Source: Treponema sp. (GTDB lineage Bacteria; Spirochaetota; Spirochaetia; Treponematales; Breznakiellaceae). From it: a stretch of DNA of 5,117 bases. The DNA is taken from assembly GCA_031258265.1 (NCBI GenBank), contig JAIRNB010000037.1:1-5117 (forward strand), given 5' to 3'. Positions within the stretch are counted from its first letter, which is position 1; each line of letters starts with the position of its first letter. Positions 1 through 4,817 of this stretch are shown in pieces. The notes under the pieces are model-generated. The model was given only the letters and a program-made list of their open reading frames with translations, was not told where the DNA came from and did no database searches. The translations under genes and the position numbers were made by a program.

Positions 1-21
1 GAATTAGTATACTACTGATTT

Positions 22-118
22 GGGCGCATCCCCGCCTGCGGCGGGGACCGGGCTATCGCTGCAATTCCTCAGCCCGCCTGCGGCGGGCTTCCGGTATTTC
101 CGCTCTATCCCTTGCGCG
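22..118 (-). ncRNA. Candidate three-way-junction structured element, copy 1
   Basis: Read on the minus strand, the element starts with GCGCA (117-113) and ends with TGCGC (28-24), which can pair as a closing helix. Inside, GGG of 'AAGGGATAG' can pair with CCC of 'ATAGCCC', and AATACC with GGAATT (one A-A mismatch), leading to a hairpin with arms 71-78/82-89. A second hairpin (30-36/40-46) sits on the 3' side, giving a three-way junction. Both hairpins have a GCA triloop closed by C-G on this strand. The linkers match those of the copy at 2786-2895 almost exactly, while the first hairpin's stem is unrelated in sequence. It lies on the same strand as the regulator gene at 615-1112, roughly 500 bp beyond its stop. 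The fold is my manual pairing. Whether it acts as RNA or as a DNA element is not shown, and no family was confirmed. Confidence 0.55.
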
Positions 119-125
119 ATAAAAG

Positions 126-172
126 CAAGCGTAGCTTGTAAATTAAACCAATGTGGCTACGCATAGCGCCAC
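126..172 (+). repeat. Linker-alpha repeat unit, copy A
   Basis: A short hairpin CAAGC-GTA-GCTTG (126-138) is followed by the linker TAAATTAAACCAATGTGGC (139-157). GTGGC (153-157) can then pair with GCCAC (168-172) around a 10-nt loop. The linker recurs at 353-373 and, more diverged, at 405-425. It abuts the structured element at 22-118, so the two may form one composite unit. Sense strand is unknown. Confidence 0.6.
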
Positions 173-180
173 CGTGTGCC

Positions 181-267
181 CCCAAATTGAATAAATGCGC
201 CCCGGTTTTAACCGGGGCAGGGCGCGCGCGGCGCAACGCGCGGAGCGCGTTGCGCTGGAACTAAAGC
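181..267 (+). repeat. Double-hairpin repeat unit, copy 1
   Basis: The unit has a leader ending AATGC, then hairpin GCCCCGGT-TTTA-ACCGGGGC (199-218), then a GC-alternating stretch and a perfect 11-bp hairpin (231-241/245-255) around GGA, and ends CTGGAACTAAAGC. Positions 222-261 are identical over 40 bp to 549-588. The TTTA hairpin just before it has a different stem in the other copy but keeps arm length and loop. No open reading frame of merit crosses it. Confidence 0.75.
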
Positions 268-348
268 TGGCATCCATGCCATTTTTGGGCTTTACGTTTT
301 TGCTTTGCAAAAACGTATGTGTTTATCACAGCCGGCCTCCTGCCGGCT
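268..348. repeat. Three successive hairpins between repeat units
   Basis: Three inverted repeats follow one another. TGGCAT/ATGCCA (268-273/276-281) has a 2-nt loop. A perfect 11-bp stem (293-303/307-317) surrounds TTT. AGCCGGC/GCCGGCT (330-336/342-348) surrounds CTCCT. The middle one is followed by TGTGTTTAT, resembling TGTGTGTTATT that follows the last hairpin of the second unit (599-609), so it may occupy a variable hairpin slot. No coding function is seen. Confidence 0.6.
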
Positions 349-349
349 A

Positions 350-387
350 GGCTGTATATTAAACCAATGTGGCACCGCATAGCCCGG
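350..387 (+). repeat. Linker-alpha repeat unit, copy B
   Basis: TGTATATTAAACCAATGTGGC (353-373) differs from copy A at one position over the 21 bp beginning TGTA, and both continue with a GCATAGC sequence (377-383 here, 161-167 in copy A). GGCTG (350-354) can pair with CAGCC (329-333), so a hairpin again directly precedes the linker. The downstream GGC/GCC stem is weak, and the unit looks like a partial copy. Confidence 0.55.
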
Positions 388-393
388 AACAGG

Positions 394-439
394 CAACCGT
401 AGGTTGTATATTAAACTATTGTGGCATTGACGAGTGCCA
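394..439 (+). repeat. Linker-alpha repeat unit, copy C
   Basis: Hairpin CAACC-GTA-GGTTG (394-406) leads straight into TATATTAAACTATTGTGGC (407-425). TGGCA (422-426) pairs with TGCCA (435-439). Compared with copy A, the hairpin stem differs at one complementary base pair and keeps the GTA loop. The linker has a few substitutions, and the loop of the second stem is unrelated. Confidence 0.55.
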
Positions 440-464
440 ATAAAGCCCCAAATTAAACTGTCGC

Positions 465-479
465 GCTCCGGCTGGGAGC
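465..479. repeat. Short hairpin GCTCC/GGAGC
   Basis: A 5-bp perfect inverted repeat (465-469/475-479) with a 5-nt loop lies between linker-alpha copy C and the second double-hairpin unit. It is one more member of the hairpin array and is weak when taken alone. Confidence 0.35.
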
Positions 480-506
480 AGTGCACGCAGGGTACGGCCC
501 TAATTT

Positions 507-594
507 CCCAGTGTTTGACTAATGCGGCTTAGCTTTAGCTAAGCCAGTGCGCGCGCGGCGCAACGCGCGGAGCGCGTTGCGCTGGAACGAAAGC
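507..594 (+). repeat. Double-hairpin repeat unit, copy 2
   Basis: This is the second copy of the unit at 181-267. The leader again ends AATGC. The first hairpin is GGCTTAGC-TTTA-GCTAAGCC (526-545), whose stem shares little with copy 1 but keeps length and loop. Positions 549-588 are then identical to 222-261, including the 11-bp GGA hairpin (558-568/572-582). The shared end GAAAGC (589-594) has one mismatch. It ends about 20 bp beyond the stop of the regulator gene read on the other strand. Confidence 0.75.
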
Positions 595-595
595 C

Positions 596-609
596 AAAAG
601 CCGAAGGCT
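596..609 (-). terminator. Possible weak terminator of the MerR-family gene
   Basis: Directly after the regulator's stop codon on the minus strand there is a hairpin AGCC-TTC-GGCT followed by TTT, making four T with the stem's last base. The stem is only four base pairs and the T-run is short, so termination efficiency is doubtful. It may equally be the first hairpin of the adjoining array. On the plus strand its loop reads GAA closed by C-G. Confidence 0.3.
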
Positions 610-614
610 GTGTG

Positions 615-1112
615 TTATTCGGAATTCCGCAGGGAGGCAAGCCGGGGGTCTTTGACGAATTCGCAGAGGGATACGAATTCACAGGCGGCGCAGGCGGCGC
701 CCGGACAATCCTGAAAGCCGCTGCCCGCCTTTTCCAGCTGCGCCGTATGCCACTGCAGTTCTTTGACCAGCTTTTTCATGTCTTTGATCCGCCGCAGGTT
801 GCGGCTTATCAAGGCCCGGTACTGCTTAAGAAGTTCCAGCCGCCGTTTCTGGCCGGAGGGGTCCTCTTCCCCCATCCTGATGATGTTCCCTATTTCCTCC
901 AGGGAAAGGCCGTATTTTTTAAGCTGGATAATCCGGGCAATGTAAACACGGTCCTTGTCCGAATAGAAACGCTGCCCCCCGCCGCTCCGGTTCTGATTTT
1001 TCAGGAGTCCCAGCCCCTCGTAATAGCGGACCGTCCTGGCCGTTACCCCGGCCCGGCGGGCCAGTTCTCCAATGCGGTAAAGCTTTTCCTCCGGGGAATG
1101 ATTTTTTTCCAT
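615..1112 (-). CDS. MerR-family transcriptional regulator with C-terminal cysteine cluster
   Basis: This 165-residue protein is a DNA-binding regulator. Residues 12-37 (YRIGELARRAGVTARTVRYY and following) are a classic MerR winged helix-turn-helix, followed by the usual second segment with 'SDKDRVYIARI' and 'GLSLEEI'. Residues 85-125 are rich in charged residues and leucine, fitting the antiparallel coiled-coil dimerisation helix. The C-terminal effector part holds four cysteines, C136, C141, C144 and C150 (C-x4-C-x2-C-x5-C), suggesting a bound metal or iron-sulfur cluster or a thiol sensor. SoxR uses C-x2-C-x-C-x5-C, so this is similar but not the same. The start is ATG with little Shine-Dalgarno sequence. 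A good -10 (TATGAT) lies 14 nt upstream, which implies a very short leader. It is divergent from the FGGY kinase across 144 bp, as regulators often are from their targets. The effector is unknown. Confidence 0.9.
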   Translation of the reverse strand: MEKNHSPEEKLYRIGELARRAGVTARTVRYYEGLGLLKNQNRSGGGQRFYSDKDRVYIARIIQLKKYGLSLEEIGNIIRMGEEDPSGQKRRLELLKQYRALISRNLRRIKDMKKLVKELQWHTAQLEKAGSGFQDCPGAACAACEFVSLCEFVKDPRLASLRNSE

Positions 1113-1126
1113 GCTTGCATTGTCTT

Positions 1127-1132
1127 ATCATA
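1127..1132 (-). promoter_or_regulatory. Probable -10 box of the MerR-family gene
   Basis: TATGAT on the minus strand matches the sigma-70 -10 consensus at five of six positions and ends 14 nt before the ATG at 1112. No good -35 hexamer is seen at 16-19 bp upstream. Transcription would begin only several bases before the start codon, in keeping with the poor ribosome site. Confidence 0.4.
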
Positions 1133-1170
1133 TTCGCTAAACAATTTCATCCACGGCCCTTTGTTTTTGC

Positions 1171-1227
1171 TTGACAGGCGGCCATAAGGAAGGGAGACTA
1201 AACCTAACCATTTACGTTAAGTATAAC
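1171..1227 (+). promoter_or_regulatory. Candidate promoter and operator region for the FGGY kinase
   Basis: A perfect TTGACA (1171-1176) faces the kinase, but no good -10 lies at 17 bp. The poor GACTAA sits at 19 bp, a spacing typical of MerR-activated promoters. Downstream, TAAC (1205-1208), GTTA (1216-1219) and TAAC (1224-1227) form alternating inverted half-sites, of which GTTA-AGTA-TAAC is a 12-bp dyad. This layout would fit an activator-dependent promoter, but neither the -10 nor the operator is certain. Confidence 0.35.
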
Positions 1228-1256
1228 TTTCTGGATGGAAAAGCGGGGGTAGATTC

Positions 1257-2678
1257 TTGATTCTTGCTGTTGATATTGGAACATCCACCTTCAAAGCGGC
1301 GATCTTTAACTATGGAGGCGTCTGCCTCAAACAAACGGCGATTCCCACGCCTATAAGCGGCGGAGAAGCGGAAAGCGGCGTTTGGCTGGCGGCTTTTGAG
1401 GCGGCCATAGCCCGGCTGGGGGAGCTGGGAGGACTGGAGGCCCTGGTGATCTCCGGGAACGGGCCCACCCTTATCCCGGTTACGGGGAATCCTGAATTTG
1501 GCGGGGGAAGCCTCTCCCTCCCCGCCGGGAGGGCCCTGCTTTGGCTGGACCGGCGGGCCGCCGAAGAGTCCGCACGAGTCTCGGAACTGGCGGGGGCCTA
1601 TGTGGACCCCAGTTTCTTTGTTCCCAAGGCCCTGTGGATAAAAAACCGGAAGGCCGAACTCTACGAAAAGACCCGGTATTTCCTCTTTGCCCCTGAGTAT
1701 CTGGCCTTTGCCCTTACCGGAGAGGCCCGTACCGTCATCCCCTCCCAGGGCTTTGAACGCTGGTACTGGGACAGGGAGATGCTGGAAGGATTGGACCTGG
1801 AAAGCGCCAAATTTCCCCCCTTCGCCGCCCCCGGGGAACTTATCGGGACCGTCAACGCCGCCCTGGCTTCCCGTTTCGGCTTTCCCCCCCGGCTCAAGGT
1901 ATTCGCCGGGGGGCCGGATTTTTTTGTGTCTATCCTGGGAACCGGCGTAACCGCGGCGGGACAGGTCTGCGGCCGTTCCGGCAGTTCCGAGGGGATAAAC
2001 CTCTGTACCGGCGAGCGGATCATGGACAGCCGGCTTATGAGCTACGGCCACCCCATCAAGCCCCTGTGGAACCTTTCGGGGATCATCTCCACCTCCGGCA
2101 AGGCCATCGCCTGGGCCAGGGAACTTTTGGGTATGGAAGCACTGCCCCACGGCGCTTTTTATGAGGCGGCCGCGGAAGCCCGGCCCGGTTCCCAGGGCCT
2201 GATCTTTCTGCCTTACCTGGCGGGGGAGCGGGCCCCCCTCTGGGACCCCCATGCCAGGGGGGTACTCCAGGGCCTAAGCCTTACCACGGGCCGGGCCGAA
2301 CTGGCCAGGGCCGTAAGCGAGGGAATCTGCTTTGCTATCCGGGACGTAATCGCCGTAATGGAAGAATGTGGGGCCCCGGTGGGGGAAATCCGGGTTACCG
2401 GCGGGCCGGCGGAAAGCCCCTTCCTTAACCAGCTTAAAGCCGATATTACCCGCCGGCCGGTGCTGCTCCCCGCCCAGCGGGACGCGGAACTCCTGGGCCT
2501 GGCGGTAATCGGGGCCACGGCCCTGGGGAACTACGCTTCCCTGGCGGAGGCTTCCAAAACCCTGGTCAGGATAGACCGGATCTTTAGCCCCCGGGAGGAG
2601 GCCCTTTACGAAGATCGCTTCGCCATGTACCGGGAACTGTACCGGACTCTTAAACCCTATTTCCACGCCCATTATTAA
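1257..2678 (+). CDS. FGGY-family carbohydrate kinase (xylulokinase-like)
   Basis: This 473-residue cytoplasmic kinase would transfer phosphate from ATP to a sugar or polyol. The N-terminal actin-like domain opens with ILAVDIGTSTFKAAIF (phosphate-binding loop) and has LLWLDRR at 94-100, common to xylulokinase relatives. GGPDF at 218-222 supplies the probable catalytic base, Asp221. The C-terminal FGGY domain shows FLPYLAGERAPLWDP (317-331), then GVLQGLSL, and the ATP-site signature TGGPAESPFLNQLKAD (381-396). Leu390 stands where many members have Trp. The C-terminal EEALYEDRFAMYRELY is typical of the xylulokinase/gluconokinase branch. The length is slightly below the usual 480-520. The start is TTG: no ATG or GTG is in frame after the upstream TAA at 1224, and GGGGGT lies just before it. 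The substrate cannot be named from sequence, and no transporter or isomerase gene is in the window. Confidence 0.88.
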   Translation: MILAVDIGTSTFKAAIFNYGGVCLKQTAIPTPISGGEAESGVWLAAFEAAIARLGELGGLEALVISGNGPTLIPVTGNPEFGGGSLSLPAGRALLWLDRRAAEESARVSELAGAYVDPSFFVPKALWIKNRKAELYEKTRYFLFAPEYLAFALTGEARTVIPSQGFERWYWDREMLEGLDLESAKFPPFAAPGELIGTVNAALASRFGFPPRLKVFAGGPDFFVSILGTGVTAAGQVCGRSGSSEGINLCTGERIMDSRLMSYGHPIKPLWNLSGIISTSGKAIAWARELLGMEALPHGAFYEAAAEARPGSQGLIFLPYLAGERAPLWDPHARGVLQGLSLTTGRAELARAVSEGICFAIRDVIAVMEECGAPVGEIRVTGGPAESPFLNQLKADITRRPVLLPAQRDAELLGLAVIGATALGNYASLAEASKTLVRIDRIFSPREEALYEDRFAMYRELYRTLKPYFHAHY

Positions 2679-2695
2679 GCGGCATGGCCGCTTTT
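2677..2695 (+). terminator. Possible terminator of the FGGY kinase
   Basis: AAGCGGC (2677-2683) and GCCGCTT (2687-2693) form a 7-bp stem with a 3-nt loop that overlaps the stop codon and runs into TTTT (2692-2695). The T-run is short and followed by GG, so this is a weak intrinsic terminator at best. It may also be the first hairpin of the noncoding block that follows. Confidence 0.4.
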
Positions 2696-2698
2696 GGA

Positions 2699-2739
2699 GC
2701 AGCTTCCTTGGGTTTAGATATGTCCGCAAGGCCGGCTGC
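2699..2739. repeat. Imperfect long hairpin
   Basis: GCAGC and CCTTG (2699-2703, 2706-2710) can pair with CAAGG and GCTGC (2727-2731, 2735-2739), with a small internal loop and a 16-nt apical loop. It lies between the kinase stop and the second structured element. No gene is seen in 2679-2919. Confidence 0.35.
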
Positions 2740-2785
2740 TGTACAAAACTTCGTCCCAATTTGGACAAGCGCGGCGGCCTTTACC

Positions 2786-2895
2786 GCGCAAGGGATAGAA
2801 GCGGAAATACCGGAGACTTTACCGGAGGTAAAGTCGAGGAATTGAAGCGAATAGCCCGGTCCCCGGCGGGCCCGCAGGGACCGCCGGGGATGCGC
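2786..2895 (+). ncRNA. Candidate three-way-junction structured element, copy 2
   Basis: This is the same element as at 22-118, here on the plus strand, 107 bp after the kinase stop and 24 bp before the convergent nucleotidase stop. GCGCA (2786-2790) pairs with TGCGC (2891-2895). GGG/CCC and AATACC/GGAATT form the inner helices. Hairpin 1 has 9-bp arms 2815-2823/2827-2835 around GGA, with a stem unrelated to copy 1. Hairpin 2 has 13-nt arms 2861-2873/2877-2889 around GCA with a single G-A mismatch (2870/2880), longer than the 7-bp stem of copy 1. Both loops are GNA closed by C-G on the sense strand. Compared with copy 1 there is one extra A in GATAG(A)AGCG and one in AGCG(A)ATAG, which face each other in the proposed fold. 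An alternative pairing GCGCGG (2769-2774) with CCGCGC (2784-2789) would compete with the closing helix. Confidence 0.6.
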
Positions 2896-2919
2896 CCTGA
2901 TAAAACAATAATCTTACCG

Positions 2920-4500
2920 TTAGGGCGTTACACCTCCGGTAACCGTAAGCCTGCCGTCTAGGGAGGGGCTGATTACGCCGCCCTGGGCCTTAATGTACTC
3001 GATTACCACGTAGGAGAGGAGCAGGGATGTGTTAAAGGGATTCTCCGATTTGGTTAGGGCCGTATAACCGTCCCCCCCGCCCAGGAGGTAATCGTTGGTG
3101 CAGAAGCGGTAGGTCTTTGCCGGGTCTACCGGAAGGCCGCCGATAGTAAGGTTCTTTACAATGCCCTTGTCCTGCCCCGGGCTTTTATCAATGGTGTAGC
3201 GTACTTCCCTGGAAAACTGGGGGAAGCCGCCGGCGCCTTGGGGGATGGTGCCGATAAAATCGAAAAGCTCGATGATGGCGGAACCTTTGAGGGACACAAC
3301 GAAAAGATAATTTTCAAAGGGCAGCAGGGTCAGGACGCTTTCCTGGGTGATGGGTCCCTTGGGCAGGGCGGAGCGGATGTTCCCGCCGTTGTGAAAGGCA
3401 AAGTCAATGTCCTGGTTATACACGGTTTTGAAGTACCATACATTGGCGTCGGTTACCAGGTTCCCCAGGGCGGTTTCCTGGTAACGGGTAAGCCGGTTGC
3501 CAAAGACAAAATCCTCCGCCGCTTCCCCCACTACTTCCTTCAGGCTGGCGTTGGCTTTTTCGATATAGGGGGCCAGGAGGGCGCTGACCGCCGCGTTGGG
3601 GGCGTAGGTCTGCTTTTCTTTGGTGTTGATCTGTTCAGGCTTCCAGCTAAAAACCGCCAGGCGGCCATCCTTTACGGTGATCTTTCCGCGGCCCACGTAT
3701 TTGCCCCATTCATTGGCGGTAACAATATAGGTGTTCCCCACTTTTTTAGGGCTCTCAAAGAAACTATGGGAATGGCCGTCGATGATGATGTCAATGCCGG
3801 GGACGGCGGCGGCCAGTTCCGGGGAGGTAATATGGTCCGGCCCCTCCTTCACATCCCCAATATGGGTAACACCGATGATAAGGTCCACCCTCTCTTTTTT
3901 CAGGGCTTCCACCGCGGCGCGGGCGGCGTCGATCTCGTTAAGCCAAATAAGGCTTGGATCGGGGCTGGCGATGATCCGGGACCGTAAGGTGGTAATACCG
4001 AAAAGTCCTACCTTGAGGCCTCCGTAATCTTTTACCAGGTACTGCCGTCCCCCCAGGAAATTTCCGTCCGGGGTTTTTATGTTGGAGCTGAAAAAGGGAA
4101 AATTAGCCAGTTCGATCTGCCTGAGCAACTGGGCCTGGTCTTTGTCAAACTCGTGATTCCCCATGATGGCAATGTCGTAGCCCATCATGTTGTAGGCCAG
4201 AAAATCCGGCTCCGCGGCAAACATGTTGGAAAGAGCGGGGCCGGTGTTAATGTCCCCGGCGTCCACCAGCAGCACATGGGGATTTTCCGAGCGGACCTGT
4301 TTGACAAAGGCGGCTACCTCCGCCAGGCCCCCCTGCCCATTGTTGGGCAGCACGGCCCCGTGGTGGTCGTTGGTGTGGAGCAGGGTCAGCTCATAGTTTT
4401 TTCCCACGCTGTCCAGGTCCCGCACGGGCCTGCCAAAGACGGGGGAAACCAGCAGGGAGAGCAATACCGCCAGGGGTATTATCCGGAACAGTCGTTTCAT
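2920..4500 (-). CDS. Secreted UshA-type 5'-nucleotidase / metallophosphoesterase
   Basis: This 526-residue exported enzyme probably removes phosphate from extracytoplasmic nucleotides or related phosphoesters using two metal ions. Residues 1-23 form a signal peptide (basic MKRLFR, hydrophobic core, cleavage near VFG). No lipobox cysteine is present, so it should be a soluble periplasmic protein. The metallophosphatase domain shows HTNDHHG (Asp45, His47), DAGD (80-83), GNHEFD (Asn115, His116), THIGD (His213) and DGHSHS (His243, His245), the full metal-ligand set. The C-terminal 5'-nucleotidase domain follows with ALGNLVTDA (345-352), HNGGNIR (370-376), LPFEN (393-397) and GGGDGY (474-479), which form the nucleotide pocket in UshA. 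The length fits the family. AGGAGG (4507-4512) sits 6 nt before the ATG, and the promoter lies at 4561-4590. It is convergent with the kinase. Exact substrate (AMP, UDP-sugar, 2',3'-cyclic nucleotide) is unresolved. Confidence 0.93.
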   Translation of the reverse strand: MKRLFRIIPLAVLLSLLVSPVFGRPVRDLDSVGKNYELTLLHTNDHHGAVLPNNGQGGLAEVAAFVKQVRSENPHVLLVDAGDINTGPALSNMFAAEPDFLAYNMMGYDIAIMGNHEFDKDQAQLLRQIELANFPFFSSNIKTPDGNFLGGRQYLVKDYGGLKVGLFGITTLRSRIIASPDPSLIWLNEIDAARAAVEALKKERVDLIIGVTHIGDVKEGPDHITSPELAAAVPGIDIIIDGHSHSFFESPKKVGNTYIVTANEWGKYVGRGKITVKDGRLAVFSWKPEQINTKEKQTYAPNAAVSALLAPYIEKANASLKEVVGEAAEDFVFGNRLTRYQETALGNLVTDANVWYFKTVYNQDIDFAFHNGGNIRSALPKGPITQESVLTLLPFENYLFVVSLKGSAIIELFDFIGTIPQGAGGFPQFSREVRYTIDKSPGQDKGIVKNLTIGGLPVDPAKTYRFCTNDYLLGGGDGYTALTKSENPFNTSLLLSYVVIEYIKAQGGVISPSLDGRLTVTGGVTP

Positions 4501-4560
4501 ACCAATCCTCCTGTTGTTGCGAAAAATTCCGCCCGCAAAGCCCGCCGGCGGCTGGAAATT

Positions 4561-4590
4561 ATTATAACCCTCCCCCCGCCCCCCTCTCTA
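4561..4590 (-). promoter_or_regulatory. Probable sigma-70 promoter of the 5'-nucleotidase
   Basis: On the minus strand a perfect TATAAT (4566-4561) follows TAGAGA (4590-4585; four of six matches to TTGACA) after an 18-bp spacer. This leaves a leader of roughly 50 nt with AGGAGG 6 nt before the ATG. The spacer is almost pure G. Confidence 0.6.
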
Positions 4591-4594
4591 GCCC
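4568..4594 (-). other. Predicted G-quadruplex motif in the nucleotidase promoter
   Basis: The minus strand has four G-runs: GGG, a 7-nt gap (CTAGAGA), GGGGGG, C, GGGGGG, A, GGG. This meets the common G3+N1-7 rule. The motif spans the -35 box and the spacer of the probable promoter. Folding is predicted from the pattern only. Confidence 0.45.
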
Positions 4595-4817
4595 TTCACG
4601 GGCCCGGATGTATGGATTTGACAGGGAATTAACTTTGCAAAACCGGATCAGACTAAGGGTCTATGCGGGCCGGATGTCCGGGATTTTATATAAGACTGTC
4701 CCAAAACTAAGCGGGTCTTGGGAATGGTTCATTTTTATTACGGCGGCGGACCGGGCAGCATTAGAAAGTGTCATCAGTCCCCACGGCGGTGTCAGTTACC
4801 CCTGCGCTTACCATTGC
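4595..4817. other. Intergenic stretch with no supported gene
   Basis: No convincing gene is seen. CCGGAT occurs three times (4604-4609, 4643-4648, 4670-4675). GTGTCATCAGT-CCCC and GTGTCAGTTACCCC (about 4769-4800) form a loose direct repeat just beyond the antitoxin-like gene's stop. A sequence around 4694-4708 (GACTGTCCCAAAAC) recalls some insertion-sequence ends but has no partner here. Open frames across this stretch lack ribosome sites and domain features. Confidence 0.4.

Noticed and set aside
292..486. 64-codon minus-strand open frame in the hairpin array
   Set aside because: It crosses several repeat units and hairpins, has no ribosome site, and has no recognisable protein features.
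222..588. CRISPR-like direct repeats of 40 bp
   Set aside because: There are only two copies, 327 bp apart, each with a perfect internal hairpin. The intervening sequence is itself repeated modules rather than one spacer, and no cas gene is present.
1..614. tRNA, rRNA or tmRNA gene
   Set aside because: No cloverleaf with a T-loop GTTCGA-type motif and CCA end, and no rRNA signature, could be found on either strand.
137..616. Integron attC sites or gene cassettes
   Set aside because: The hairpin-rich units and ends such as TGTGTTAT recall attC. However, the required RYYYAAC and GTTRRRY core pairs are not found, there are no cassette ORFs, and no integrase is visible.
612..1187. 191-codon plus-strand open frame
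   Set aside because: It is antisense to the clear MerR-family gene, with low-complexity hydrophobic content and no domain signature.
2861..2889. Strong intrinsic terminator for the convergent genes
   Set aside because: The GC-rich hairpin lacks a T-run after it on either strand, and it is explained as hairpin 2 of the repeated structured element.
4694..4740. Insertion-sequence end (GACTGTCCCAAAAC)
   Set aside because: The string recalls terminal repeats of some insertion sequences, but there is no matching inverted end, target duplication or transposase remnant in the window.
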